A DNA stretch of 64,000 nt from Chimonanthus salicifolius (Eukaryota; Streptophyta; Magnoliopsida; Laurales; Calycanthaceae). Positions 11,599-22,514 of the stretch are shown in pieces. Position numbers and translations under genes: made by a program. Location: positions 37,682,631 to 37,746,630 of the forward strand of contig CM023539.1 in NCBI GenBank assembly GCA_013350335.1, read 5' to 3'. The notes beneath the pieces were generated by a model, which saw only the letters and a program-made list of their open reading frames with translations, ran no database searches and had not been told where the DNA came from. Every line of letters starts with the position of its first letter. The stretch's first letter is position 1.

Positions 11599-12010
11599 AA
11601 GCCACTTATGTTGATTCTTGTGTGAGGCCTTCCAACCCAGTGGGGTAATGGAAACAAAACCTTGAGGGGATGGACCCCAGAGAGGACAATATCATGCTGT
11701 GTGTTATGAGCTGCGTACTCTGATACCAGGTGAGGCCTTTTGGGCTGGGCCACGTGGGCCCGGGCCCAAAAACAAAACCGTGCTGTTTTGGGCTGTGTGC
11801 GAGGCCCAAAACGGACAATATCACACTCAATCAAGCCCTAAGCCATGTGTTCGGGTCGGGTTGTTACAAATATAGTATCAGAGCCGAGTTCAACACTCAG
11901 ACTGTGTGGGCTTTCCTCCTTCCCTTGTAGTTGCTGAGTTGGACCGGATCGAGCTGGGGACGGCTCGAGAATTTAGGGGGGGCGATTGTCATACCATACC
12001 CTCCCTTAAG

Positions 12011-12055
12011 AGTCCCACATCGGTGGGAAAGAAAAGGGGGGGTGGGTTTATTAAG
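12011..12055 (+). promoter_or_regulatory. snRNA-type USE plus TATA-like box, TRIM right LTR
   Basis: AGTCCCACATCG at 12011-12022 and TTATTAAG at 12048-12055, gap 25 nt, same as the left LTR. Confidence 0.6.
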
Positions 12056-12816
12056 AAGCCACCTATGTTGATTCTTGTGTGAGGCCTTCCAACCTAGTGG
12101 GGTAGTGGAAATAAAACCTTGAGGGGGTGGACCCCAGAGAGGACAATACCATGCTGTGTGTTATGAGCTACCTACTCTGATACCAGGTGATGCCTTTTGG
12201 GCCGGGCCATGTGGGCCAGGGCCCAAAAACAAAACCGCACGGGTTTGAGCTGTGTGCGAGGCCCAAAGCGGACAATATCACACTGAATTAAGCCTTAAGC
12301 CCTGTGTTCGGGTCGGATCATTACAGTTGGCTCAGCACCCAACCGAGAAACAAGGAAAAAGAGGGAAAGAAGAGAAAGAGAAGAAAATAAGAGGAAAACC
12401 AGAGAGATAGAGGGGGATAGAGAAAGAAGAAGATCAAGGAGAAGAGAAAAATGTAAACCGGAGTACCTTAAATCGGCGAGCACGGCGGAAAAAGGGTTGG
12501 AAATTTGACGGCTGAAGGTGGAGATCACAGCCAGAGATCAGCTGCAAAGGGTGGTTTCGATCGGAGAGGCTGGAAATGCTTAGGGTTTTGGGACAAATGG
12601 GGAAGGGATTAGAGGAAGAAGAATGAGATGAAGAGAGAAAAAGAAATTAGAGAAATGAGAGAAAAGAGAAGAAGGGAGGCGAGTGAAAGAGAGGAGACGG
12701 AGAACAGAGAGAGAGGAGAGCGAAGAGAGAAGGCGAGAGAGAGGAGATTGAAAGGAAGGGGGTTTAGGGGCGGCGGTATTGTAGCAAATGTGCTATAGTG
12801 CTGTGAGAAAAGAGAA

Positions 12817-12847
<31 letters not shown>
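12817..12847 (+). repeat. uninterrupted run of 31 G
   Basis: 31 consecutive G follow the purine-rich tract (12350-12816) of the long solo LTR. A T run lies at about 12899-12913, and telomere-like AGGGTTTAGGG text at about 12864-12875. Such a run is expected to form G-quadruplexes and is prone to length error in sequencing. Confidence 0.95.
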
Positions 12848-12848
<1 letters not shown>

Positions 12849-13292
12849 GAGGGAAGATACATAGGCTAGGGTTTAGGGGTTCTAGGGTTTTAGGTTGGTT
12901 TTTTTTTTTTTTCTACAAATTAAAAATCTCAAATTTCAAAAATATTTTAAAAGCTCGAAGACATCAAATGACCAAGTCAAGGGAAAACGTGTGATTTTCA
13001 ATCTTTTAGAATGACAGAATATTCAATAATTTAAAATTACCAAAGTATCCTCTGAGTCTCCGAACTCAAAATCGGTAAACCAGGACCCACCATTAGGGGC
13101 CACACTCACCCCACTGCTACCAAGACCCTAAAACTCTGAAAAATCGGGTCGGGTTGTTACATAGGCTGTTTCTCCCTCTCCACAAGCCCATTCGTTCAGA
13201 TGGAAAAAAACGGAAGGCAAAATGGTAATTTCATCCAATTTTTTTGAAATCGGGTGTGTAGAGAAAGAAAAGTCGGGTGTCTATATGGCTGC

Positions 13293-13469
13293 ATTGGTGA
13301 GCCAACTTAAACTTGCTCCCAAAAGGCCTCGTAATAGAAGGATGAGGGTCCCAACTTATAGACCAAAAGAATTTCAAGGCACTACGCGATGTGGGACTTT
13401 GCGCCCGTACAGGCGAATTTTTTTCTCTTTGTAATACAGCTAACCCCCTCTCTTGGGTGGGGTATTACA
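13293..13469 (-). repeat. truncated small LTR, minus strand
   Basis: Read on the minus strand it starts TGTAATACCCCACCC and continues through AGTCCCACATCG, TCTATAAG, then CCTTCTATTACGAGGCCTTTTGG and GTTGGCTCACCAAT. This is the same order as the plus-strand small LTR at 15556-15750. It stops at the edge of the second foldback. The other copy of block c keeps only its first 35 bp (48895-48929). Confidence 0.8.
13355..13398 (-). promoter_or_regulatory. snRNA-type USE plus TATA box, minus strand
   Basis: Minus-strand AGTCCCACATCG (13387-13398) is followed by TCTATAAG (13355-13362) with 24 nt between. Confidence 0.6.
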
Positions 13470-14279
13470 AAACTGTGAAAGCCACACTAGCCTTTGGCCT
13501 ATTTAGCCATTATAAGTGTATGAGAACACCTGGTCTATTTAGTCTTTCTTTTTAAAAAAAAAAATTGAAATTAGTTAAAAACTAGCCATTTATGTTAAAA
13601 GTAGATATGATGAATTACAAGTGGACCAAATTCAAACTCAAAATTCTATTTATAGCCATTTGATCTTAGTGGACAAAATCTCTAAGCATCATTAAAAATT
13701 ACCTAGATAAGGATGCTTAGTGACTTTGACTTTCAAGATCAAATGACTGAAAATTGAGTTTTGAGCTCTACTTTGGTTCAATTGTAACTCATTATATTTA
13801 TTTTCAATCTAACAATTGAATTTTTACTAGTCTCAAATGAAGAAGCTTGGACCTAGTATTTTCCAAACATCGAACTCAACGTACTTATGTTCAAATGTTT
13901 ACCATTTATGTATTTTTTTTAATTTAATTTTAACGGCTTCATTGATTGATTTGAAGTAATGATATAAAAGATTTGACTATATAAGGAGAGTGAGATTTTA
14001 CTATGTTTTTATAGACTTTTCTAGGAATCTAAATTCTGAACGTCAATTTTTTTTCTATCATGACCCATGGAGAAATGCTTTTTTAGACAAATTTATGAAA
14101 CACGTCTTTAATGGCTTGACCAAATAAAATTTCAACACTTTAATCATATGCATACCTGACTTAATTCATTTAAAGAGTTGACCCTACTAAGATTAAATGG
14201 GTTGACTAGACTTAAACTAGTTACAAAACTGGACCCAATGGATCTTGACACAATTTTTTTTTATTAAATGGGGTGAACT

Positions 14280-14454
14280 CAGGGATAGAAATATCGCCCG
14301 AGATATCTAGGGTTTTGGACGCCCGATATATCTCGGCCGATACCAGATATATAGTCTGTACGGCCGATATTTGACAAAAAAGAAAGAGAGAGAGAAATAT
14401 CGGCCGATATTCATGGGACCTAGATCTCGGGCCCAACGTTTTTTCTTACCCCTG
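14280..14454. mobile_element. hAT-type MITE with CGGCCGATAT repeats
   Basis: The 175-bp insert starts CAGGGATAGAAA and ends TTTCTTACCCCTG, an inverted terminal pair. Flanking 8-mers GGTGAACT and GATGAACT differ at one base, and block c copy 2 has an unfilled GATGAACT at 49734-49741. Inside are several ATATCGGCCGATAT-like palindromes, as expected for subterminal transposase-binding repeats. No coding capacity. Confidence 0.82.
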
Positions 14455-15555
14455 GATGAACTCAATCTGAGTAGATCAAGCTCAATAGATCGATTTGACT
14501 GGGCTTATATATTAAGCTTCAATGCAACTTGTGCCGCGCCTAGCCCAAGTCCACATAATAAAACCCTGAAAAGAAAATGGTTTAGGTTGACCCAAGCTCA
14601 GATTGAGTTCATGTTTAGACTAAAATATTAAGCTTGACATAGAATTTGAGTCCGTTTGGTCTTAAAAAGAAAAAAATATTGGGTAGGATTAGGCCTATAC
14701 TTGAAAGCTCAACTCAAGCTCAGAAAACCAATTCTAGCATAGTTTATATCATGTATAATTTATATTTAATAGAATAATATAAAAAATTCCATTTTAGACC
14801 CAATATGCTCGAGCATGAATAAGTTCGCATGTACATTTCAGGTTTGGTCCTAGATATACAATCTTGGATGCTCAGGTTTTACTAATTTGAGTTGATCTAA
14901 ACTCCTCGATCTTCCCACGTTGTAGTTCTTAGCCTAAGTTGTACAAAACTTGACCCATTTGTTAAATAAGTTGATCTAACCCGAACGATCATAAATGGGC
15001 TGATTTGAACCATATGTGACTTAAATATTGTCTCATTTATTTAATGGGTTAATTCAACTCAACTCGACCCATTTATCAACCAATTTTTCTTTATATAGAT
15101 GAGTGGCAAACAAATATATAAAAATTTTAAAATAAATTCCTGCGAAAATATGTTTTTTAAAAAAAATCTATTAAAATGTATTTTCCTTTGAAGTTCATTT
15201 TCTCATAAAATCAAGAAAACATGCCCTAACGGAAAATTTGTTATGAGCTTTTGTGAGTTATAAACAAATTTTCACCACTTAGACACGAGGTCATATGCAG
15301 CAGAGCAATCGTAGGAGATAAATCAACTTTCATAAGTTTACTTTACAAGACTATGAATGTCTAAATCTCATGCATAATTCATATGTCATGTCAAGTGGAA
15401 AACAATTTGAGAAAGTAAATCTCACTAAGGAGTCACTACTGTCCATCAGTAAAAGTAATTTGACAAGTTTTTTTAACTCAACTAAAAAAACTCTGATAAG
15501 ACTAATTGACTTATTAATCAACTCCGATGGACTTGCATGACTTTTTGTGCTTTTA

Positions 15556-15750
15556 TGTAATACCCCGCCCCAAAAAGTCCCATTTTGCTAGTTGTATTGG
15601 AAATTTCCTAGTATATAAGTGGTAGTATTCCTCCTTCTAGTATGAGGCCTTCTGGGAGTAACAGCCGGTTGGCTAGCCAATTGAAAGCCGTGTGGGCTGT
15701 GTGTGAGGCTCAGAGCGGACAATATCATTCTAGCGAGATGGGTCATTACA
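15556..15750 (+). mobile_element. small solo LTR, 195 bp
   Basis: It begins TGTAATACCCCGCCCC and ends GGTCATTACA, with the 5-bp target copy TTTTA on both sides (15551-15555 and 15751-15755). Block c copy 2 shows the empty site, a single TTTTA at 50805-50809. It is related to the truncated LTR at 13293-13469 and more distantly to the TRIM LTRs. Confidence 0.92.
15576..15619 (+). promoter_or_regulatory. degenerate USE plus TATA box in the small solo LTR
   Basis: AGTCCCATTTTG at 15576-15587 is a decayed upstream element. TATATAAG follows at 15612-15619 with 24 nt between. Confidence 0.5.
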
Positions 15751-15783
15751 TTTTAAGGTATGATTAAATGAGTCACACTAAGT

Positions 15784-16001
15784 ATTTTTTTAACTCAACT
15801 AAAAAAACTCTAATAATACTAATTGACTTATTAATCAACTCCGATGGACTTGCATGACTTTTTTGTGTTATTATATAATACCCCGCTCTAAAAAGTCCCA
15901 CATTGCTAATTGCATTGGAAATTTCCTAATATATAAGTGGTAGTATTTCTCCTTCTAGCATGATGCCTTTTGGGAGCAACAGTGGGTTGGCTCGCCAATT
16001 G
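15784..16001 (+). repeat. tandem duplicate of 15468-15783, cut inside the solo LTR
   Basis: The text TTTTTTTAACTCAACTAAAA to GACTTGCATGACTTTTTTGTG and the first part of the small LTR repeat after about 316 bp. This copy of the LTR starts TATAATACCCCGC (TG lost) and stops near 16001 at GCCAATTGA, where reverse-transcriptase sequence begins abruptly. Confidence 0.82.
15894..15937 (+). promoter_or_regulatory. USE plus TATA box in the duplicated small LTR
   Basis: AGTCCCACATTG at 15894-15905 and TATATAAG at 15930-15937, 24 nt apart. Confidence 0.55.
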
Positions 16002-17365
16002 ACCTACCTACAACCATAAGGTCAAGCATTGATTATGAACAAACCTTCTCTCCTGTATCCAGAAATGACTCTTTCAGAATCATTATGGCTTTAGTGGCTC
16101 ATTATGATTTGGAGCTTCACTAAATGGATGTTAAAACCACATTTTTGAATGGTAGTTTAGATAAAGAAGTGTATATGGAACAACCTAAATGATTCTCCAT
16201 AGAGGGTAAGGAACATATGGCATGCAAATTAAAGAAATCAATTTATGGCCTTAAGCAAGCCTCCAGACAATGGTACCTTAAGTTCAATAATACTATTACC
16301 TCCTTCGGTTTTAAAGAAAACACAGTTGATTGGTGTATATACATGAAGGTAGGTGGGAGTAAGTTTATCCTTCTGATATTATATGTTGATGACATTTTGC
16401 TTGCCACTAATGATCTTGGTATGATGTTTGAAACTAAGAAGTGTCTCTCCAATAATTTTGAAATGAAAGATATGGGATAGACAACATACGTAATTGGAAT
16501 AGAGATATTCCGTGACATAACACGTGGTGTGTTAGGGTTGTCTCAGAAAGACTACATAGAAAGAATATTAAAGAGATTCGGTATGTAAAATTGTTCCTAT
16601 CAAGATGCCCCTATTCAGAAGGGAGATAAATTTAGCTTAAATTAATGTCCGCATAATGAACTTGAAAAGAAACAAATAAAGGGAATTCCTTATGCCTCAG
16701 CTGTAGGTAGCTTGATGTATGCCCAGACCTGCACCAGGCCCTGATATTAGTTTTGCTGTTAGTATGCTGGGGTGATACTAAATAAACCCTGGAATTGATC
16801 ACTGGAAAGCTGCAAAGAAAGTAATAAGGTATTTACAGGGTACTAAAGACTTCATGCTTACGTTTAAGAGGTCCAATAATCTCGAGATCATTGGCTAGTC
16901 AGATTCGAATTTTAGTGGTTACATTGATAGCAAAAAGTCAACGTTTGGTTATTTGTTACTTATGGTTGGCGGAGCAATCATCATGGAAAAGTGTCAAACA
17001 ATCTATCACTGCAACATCAACCATGGAAGCAGAATTTGTGGTGTACTATGAGGCCATTGTTCAAGGAATGTGGCTGCGGAACTTTATCTCAGGACTTGAA
17101 TTGTCGACAATATTGCCAGGCCGCTGAGAATTTACTGTGATAATTCTGCAGTGGTATCTTCTCTAAGAACGACAAGTATTCGAATGGATTGAACCACATG
17201 GAATTGAAGTACTTTGTTGTGAAAGAAGAAGTTCAGAAATAGATAGTGTCTATTGAGCACATTAGTACTTTACTTATGGTGGCAGATCCGTTGACGAAGG
17301 GATTACCTATAAAGACCTTTAACGAACATGCCAATAGAATGGATCTTGAACGTAATCTATTATGA
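16002..17365 (+). pseudogene. copia reverse transcriptase and RNase H, broken
   Basis: Recognisable motifs in order are YEQTFSPVSRNDSFRIIMALVA, MDVKTTFLNGSLDKEVYMEQ, KSIYGLKQASRQWYLKF, YVDDILLA (about 16381-16404), YASAVGSLMYAQ, a KKVIRYLQGTKD segment, a DSKKSTFGYLL RNase H segment and the C-terminal ADPLTKGLP end near 17300. In-frame stops at the equivalents of ELHQ-MD, EQPK-F, KDMG-T and others are mostly single-base changes. A frameshift near 16740 breaks the RNase H lead-in. The longest remaining open frame is 16217-16480. Confidence 0.87.
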
Positions 17366-17776
17366 TGTAATTATGTATTTTGGACTGCATTATAAATAAA
17401 TGTGCACTATTTGACATTTGAGTACTCATATATGCGTTTCTGATTATTGTTCATGTTTATTATTGTTATGTATATACATTATATGTGTTTATTTTAACGC
17501 TAACAGGAATAGTCATTATGTTATGATACTTATGTGGACCATTATGAAAAATCTCTCATTTAAGGGCTATGCTAGGTAGGTCACTTGTGTTGTAGTAATG
17601 GAAGGGATCATGTCGGGATAAGATGATGTGCAACTGCTATTGCTCACATTTGTGGTTTGTTTAGTATTAACATTATGATATTGACCACATTATTTTGTTA
17701 AATACAGTTTACGTGTACACCTTATGATATACCTGTTTTAAATCCCATGAAGTATAAATGTGGGCCAAGTGGGGAA

Positions 17777-18343
17777 TGTAAAACTAAACATGACCCACAT
17801 TAAATTTAGGGCACCACATAGAGGATATTAAATCAGGAAAACTATGTTTAAATAAGGAAGGTCTATTTTGGGAGAGTTCTAAAAGGGGTTAGTTTCCTAT
17901 TTTGATGGGACGTAGGAATAGAAAGTTTTAATTGCCTTAAGGGTTTTCCCTCTTCCTATAAAAGGGTCTCTCTCTATAATTATCCATCAACTTAAGCCAA
18001 CCCTATTTCTAAAAATACTATTTACGAAGTTGGGAGAGGGCATTAAAGAGGCAAGAGGCAGAAACCCCAAGGTGGGTGCTTTCTTTTGTTTTTGGACTTC
18101 GGGAAGTATTGACATATTAAAGGGACGATCAGATCTCACTCTTCTACATCAATGGATCCAGGTATGTCTTATGATTATTACGTTAATGATTTTCGCATTA
18201 AGATTGATCAATGTTTCAAGTATTAATCGATTTAGATCTTATGGTTATGTTATTCGGGTATGTCGAACATTTAGTTTAATGATGAATGAATGTACGATTG
18301 ATTCTCAATCAATAAACTCTGATTATTATGATGAAGTATTACA
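17777..18343 (+). repeat. copia 3' LTR, about 567 bp
   Basis: The LTR starts TGTAAAACTAAACATG directly after the polypurine tract. CTATAAAAG at about 17958 is a good TATA box. The probable end is GTATTACA at 18343, giving TGTAA/TTACA ends. A 105-residue ORF at 18030-18347 lies inside it and looks accidental. The 3' boundary is less certain because the second LTR is missing. Confidence 0.68.
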
Positions 18344-19499
18344 CTAACCCTAATATATCTCCGTAGTCACATTTATATGACTAAGATTGGTAATATTGGA
18401 AGCAATGGCTCAACTTCGAGTTTGAAAAGTATTTGGCTTTAATCTTTGTGGCCGGTGTTGGTGGTTCATTTATGCAGTGTATAATGCACAAGGGAGAAGT
18501 CTATAATAATAATTCATGGCAGAATGGAAGATGAGCACTCTTGTCGTCATTTCCCATTGAAAATAATTTTTATCTTCCACCACTACATCTAACATTTTAC
18601 AATTTCAATTTGATGTATTAATTATGATACTCCATACGTCTCATTTGAAATATTTATAATTTTTAAATAACTCTCTATATAAGACTAGCACTCAATGTAA
18701 TCTCATCAATTTTTAACACACTTTATGCTACTCCAATATAAATGTGACAACTATTTTAGGAAAATTTCAAAATTTATATAACACAACTAAATTTGGACAG
18801 AGGGATATGATTTAATATATTTTATTTTTTACAGTATTATTACTCTCATAATAATTTATCCATCTATATAATTTTTATAATTATTAATTGTGACCTACCA
18901 TCTATATAATTTTATATGTTGCACATTTCAAAATGTACATAATTTGATTAACTGCAATATCCATTGTACCAATCAAAATTTTAGAGAGAATAGGTGTAAG
19001 CTCTTTTTTCAGAGAAATTGTTTATTAATACATTAGTTGAGTTTTTCATCATCGATTAATTTGTTTACGTAAATTTTAGTCATGTTAGTCTTATAATTAT
19101 TTTTCAACTTTAATTGTTGATGCCTTGTATATTTAAATAATTAAATGGATGGTCCAATAGGATGAGATATGTCATTAGATTCAAAATTTGTGTCATGACT
19201 TAATTATGTTGTACTAAAGTTTTCACAATACTAATTCTTTAAATTCTCAAACAATGAATTGTAACTACAGTAATCATGTTGAAAATGGATAACAAAATTT
19301 AAAAAGAAGCCTTTCTTCAAACAAATTAGGCCTAATCAGTATCAAGAATATAGAGGCATAATTTTAAACTACGTAGAATTAAACAAATTATTCTCAGAGA
19401 ATAAAAAATCCAGTCCTAGCCTTTTTTCAGTGTCAGACTTTACCATTATTTAAAAGTTCAGAGTTCAAAGAATTTTATAATTTATTTATTTTTATCTTT
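18344..19499. other. AT-rich intergenic sequence
   Basis: No gene, RNA or element end was recognised. It is AT-rich with no open frame of protein-like composition. Confidence 0.5.
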
Positions 19500-20140
19500 T
19501 AATTTTGAAGTCCATAGCTATCTTGATGATGGTAATAACTCAACCCGGTATCACCCATTTTGAAGAGTTTTTTAGACTCCTAATTTGGATTTAAGAGTTG
19601 ATTAATTGCGTAGATTTCGCTGGGAGCTTTTCAATAAGTTCAAGTTTAGTTAAATCTAAACTCGAAAGCTCAGATTGAGATTATTTATAAAATTCAAACT
19701 CTTAAAATTGGTGAATTAGGTTGGTAAATTAATTAATTGCATTTTAATTCTGTGCTCTGAGTTAGATTGAAATTATTTATAATTTTTAGATTAATTCCAC
19801 CATCTTAATTGAAATTAGATGAATTTTGTGTTTTCCATGAAAATTAGATCTCTTGAATGGTTAATTTCTAATTTTAGATTTTGCTCCTATTTTTTTTACT
19901 TGCTTTCTATTTTTAGAATGTTTCTAAATTAAAATTAGATTTCTTAGATTAGAGAATTAATCCCATGTTTAAGATTTATTTTCATGATTTTCTAAATTTC
20001 TTAAAATATATAATTAAATGGTATATTTTTTACGGATATATTTTCCTAAGTTCTGATGGGTTCGACCTCGCACTCAATCGCTATATTATCTAATGGTTCG
20101 TGCGCTTAGCGAGTTATAAATTTAAAATTTACACAACAAT
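19500..20140 (+). repeat. probable gypsy LTR remnant
   Basis: 20060-20140 contains GGTTCGACCTCGCACTC, GTGCGCTTAGCGAGTTATAA and ends TTTACACAACA. The minus-strand LTR end at 33444-33545 carries the same features in the same order (GCGCTTGCGAGT, CGACCTCGCACTT reversed, TTGCACAACA). So this is the end of a related LTR in plus orientation. The left part is uncertain: 19505-19700 also resembles 27640-27720, beside the receptor-kinase duplication. No primer site follows. Confidence 0.45.
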
Positions 20141-22350
20141 AAATACATGTAAATATCAATGAATAGTGTTATAAAACTTTGAAGTTCATTTTATTCCCCA
20201 TTTTGAAACCTAAAATTTTGACACTTGTACATGTTTGTATCCCCAATTAACTGAACACACAGAATTTTGAAACTCATTAAAAAACTTTATGATGTTCTCT
20301 AAAAATCAAGTTTAGTGTGATATTTTTGAAAGCCAACTTCTTAACCACATTAAAAATATCCAAATTTCCAATTTTGATAAAAATGATTTTAGCTAACTAT
20401 TTTTGAATTATAGGATCTACTGAACCTTTGGATCACCAAAAAACATTTCCAATGTATGATATTTTAACGTCGTGTTTCAAAATTTTAAGATCCTAAAACC
20501 CATTTTCAACCCATTACTATTCACTTGGTTTTGAATAAATCAAATTCCATTAGATCAACCAACTTCTTGCATGTGTTTTGAACCAAGTTTTGACAAGTGG
20601 TCATATTTCAATATTCCAGATCCATCTGTGAAGTCCGATTTGAGTATCAATGGCCTTGGACTCATTTTTCTGAGTGCACTCTATAAACCCAAAACCAAAC
20701 CCATTGTTACCAATCCTAATCTCTTTCTTTCCACTTTCAGAAGACTCGAAGTCTTTTTCAAACTTCAAAGACCCAAAGTCTTTGAGTGGAAAGAGAAAGG
20801 AACCAACGATCATAATTGTAATTGATAGTTTGGATGGTCGGATTTATGGCTCAAAGTATTTTTAAGGTTAGGTTGTCGATTGGGTCATGCCCAGGCTCAG
20901 TCTGTTATAAGTAAAAGTATATATTGTTTCTTTTTGTAAGATTTTCTCTGGGACTGCATAAACAGGAGAGAAAGGATAGACTGTGAGGAGGGGACAACAG
21001 GGTTGGGCCTTCTAATATTATTGACTATTTAAACAGTGGCATCTTGTGGGCCTATTAGCAAATTAATACACTTAAAAAATAGTGTAAACTTTACATTATT
21101 TTTTAATTGAATAATGAAGTCCATATCAAATGTAGGCCCCACTTTACAAATTAGACAAGATGAATGAGTGTAAAATCTTAAATTCTAAAAGTCCACTAAG
21201 TTTTGAAATAAATTATCTCAACTCTTAATCTTAGAATCCTACATTTTCGTTGGAAATTTGATTTTAAGTCGGTGTGAGATAGAGGGGGGAAGAGAGTGGG
21301 AGCAAGAGATACAAGGCAAATAAGGAATGATTATTTGATAAATATGATAATTTAAAAAGGGAAGACGATGGTGTAATTTTTTACTGATCCGATCCTAAAT
21401 TAGTTAAATTCAAGTCAAAGATCATATGGTTGGATTATCCAAGATTTTCTTGATCTGGGTCTGGTTTAAGCAAAAATACTGAAGAGACCCAACCACAGTA
21501 TTTTGATACAACCTATAATTACATAAAGACATATTATAAATCTTAAAGATTTATTATAGATTTTTTTTTTTGTGTGTATTAATGGCTAAGTTTTTTTTTT
21601 TTTGTGAATGACATGAACAAATCTTCATTGAAGTCCACAACTACTAAGTATTAATTTATTAAATTACATTTACGAAAAAAAAACTCCAAATTTAATATTA
21701 TCTTTGAGTAAGAATTTAAAAGAATTAATAAAAATAACTTAAATGTTCAAAATTAATGAAAATTACTTAAAAATTAAATGACTTTCTTTTAAACTTTTTA
21801 AATTAAAAAATGATGAAAATTGTTAAAAAACAATTGAAACTATTTTTTTTTAAAAAAAAAAAAACTAACATCACCTATACTATACAATATTAGATGCATT
21901 ATCGGCCAATATGGCCGATAAATACAGACGATTGGTAATAATCTTACTGCAGCTTCAGCTTTGATCTCTTCTAGTTGTTAGTATTGGCATCCCATCTTCT
22001 CCTTCTTTGTTCATCTTTCCTGCTCCTCCATTTCTTGATTTTCTATTTGATTAAGCATATCATTATCTAATAGCCCTCCTAATGTTTATCATAAGACTCA
22101 ATTAGCCTTTGAAATGTTCAAACTGTTAGGCTCGGTGGAGCCTAATCATCCGAGATGTATTGTTGAACTCATTCGTACCGTCGTTGATAAGTGTTGAATC
22201 TATGAATGTGCTGAAAGAGAACTACGTAAATCTGCACGTTATAGCTTGCTTCTCTTTGTTGATTTCTCTTCTTTTTTTGGATATTACTCTTTATGTGGTC
22301 GAGAAGAAGATGATTTTGGCCAACACAAACATCTTATTCAAATAAAAGAA
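20141..22350. other. intergenic sequence left of the receptor-kinase cluster
   Basis: No gene can be supported. 20540-20640 (ACTTCTTGCATGTGTTTTGAACC onward) resembles 27745-27815 on the other side of the kinase pseudogene, evidence for duplication of the cluster. 21895-21935 holds a small ATCGGCCAATATGGCCGAT motif of the MITE type seen at 14280. ORFs at 20571-20865 on both strands overlap each other and look accidental. Confidence 0.5.
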
Positions 22351-22514
22351 AAACCACACAACTCAGGAAAAATAAGTTTCCAACATAGAATTAAGAGTAG
22401 ATAATGGGATTTATAGTTGAAATAAGAACAAAATGAGAAAAAGGGTTCCAAGCATGTAGCAGTTGAAATCTTGTTTGTTCCCTTGGATTGTGTTAGCAGC
22501 TGATTTAACTATCC

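Larger units (their letters stand above)
11529..12325 (+). mobile_element. TRIM (miniature LTR retrotransposon), complete
   Basis: Two LTRs, 11529-11868 (340 bp) and 11987-12325 (339 bp), flank only 118 bp of internal sequence. The left LTR begins TGTGATACC, the right TGTCATACC, and they end in TTACA. After the left LTR comes a degenerate initiator-Met primer site (TAGTATCAGAGC at about 11873). Before the right LTR comes a purine tract ATTTAGGGGGGG. A 5-bp target copy GTTGG flanks the element (11524-11528 and 12326-12330). There is no coding capacity, which fits the TRIM definition. Each LTR holds an snRNA-type promoter pair. It is inserted in the long solo LTR. Confidence 0.92.
8663..13161 (+). 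mobile_element. long solo LTR, about 3.7 kb before nested insertion
   Basis: The ends are TGTAATGACCCGTCCC and GGGTTGTTACA, i.e. TG...CA with inverted TGTAA/TTACA. Flanking 5-mers are GAGGC and TAGGC, an imperfect target copy. Removing the TRIM at 11529-12325 and one target copy leaves about 3.7 kb. The layout matches the other long LTR (52391-55880): a GTGAGCTC...CAGTGA segment near 300 bp, tandem repeats in the middle, a purine-rich tract near the 3' end, and GGGTCGGGT at the end. Size and ends suggest a Tekay/Del-like gypsy LTR, but without internal domain this stays an inference. ORFs inside (for example 9319-9537) look accidental. Confidence 0.7.
8131..13292. mobile_element. second foldback (MULE-like) element, split by a solo LTR
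   Basis: The left end GGCTACATAGACACCCGAT and the reverse complement of the right end GCAGCCATATAGACACCCGAC are inverted repeats that continue inward through TTACCATTTTGCC and GAACGAATG to about 8330 and 13170. Inside the left half, about 8320-8440 and 8500-8625 form a further hairpin (CTACTCTGAATTTTATGAAC against its inverse). The termini resemble those of the 5725 element (ATAGACACC core). I could not find a matching 9-bp target duplication; the right edge lies in a truncated small LTR. A 4.5-kb solo LTR sits at 8663-13161. Confidence 0.72.
13470..15783. repeat. duplicated block c, first copy
   Basis: It aligns with 48930-50840 along its length, with substitutions and small indels. Two insertions are private to this copy: a MITE at 14280-14454 and a small solo LTR at 15556-15750. 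No open frame with protein-like content was seen. Confidence 0.88.
16002..18343 (+). mobile_element. 3' half of a copia retrotransposon
   Basis: Partial reverse transcriptase, RNase H, a polypurine tract (about 17762-17776, GGGCCAAGTGGGGAA) and a 3' LTR (17777-18343) follow in order on the plus strand. Everything upstream of the RT, including the 5' LTR, is missing; the left edge abuts a truncated small LTR at about 16001. Several stops and a frameshift make it a pseudogene. Confidence 0.85.

Noticed and set aside
12860..12895. Interstitial telomere repeat
   Set aside because: Only two or three imperfect AGGGTTT units are present, within an LTR; too short to call.
18030..18347. 105-codon ORF with no homology
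   Set aside because: It lies wholly inside the copia 3' LTR.
20571..20865. Possible small gene with a CTATAAA box at about 20681
   Set aside because: ORFs occur on both strands over the same bases, no domain is seen, and part of the text is shared with 27745-27815, so it is repeat or spacer.
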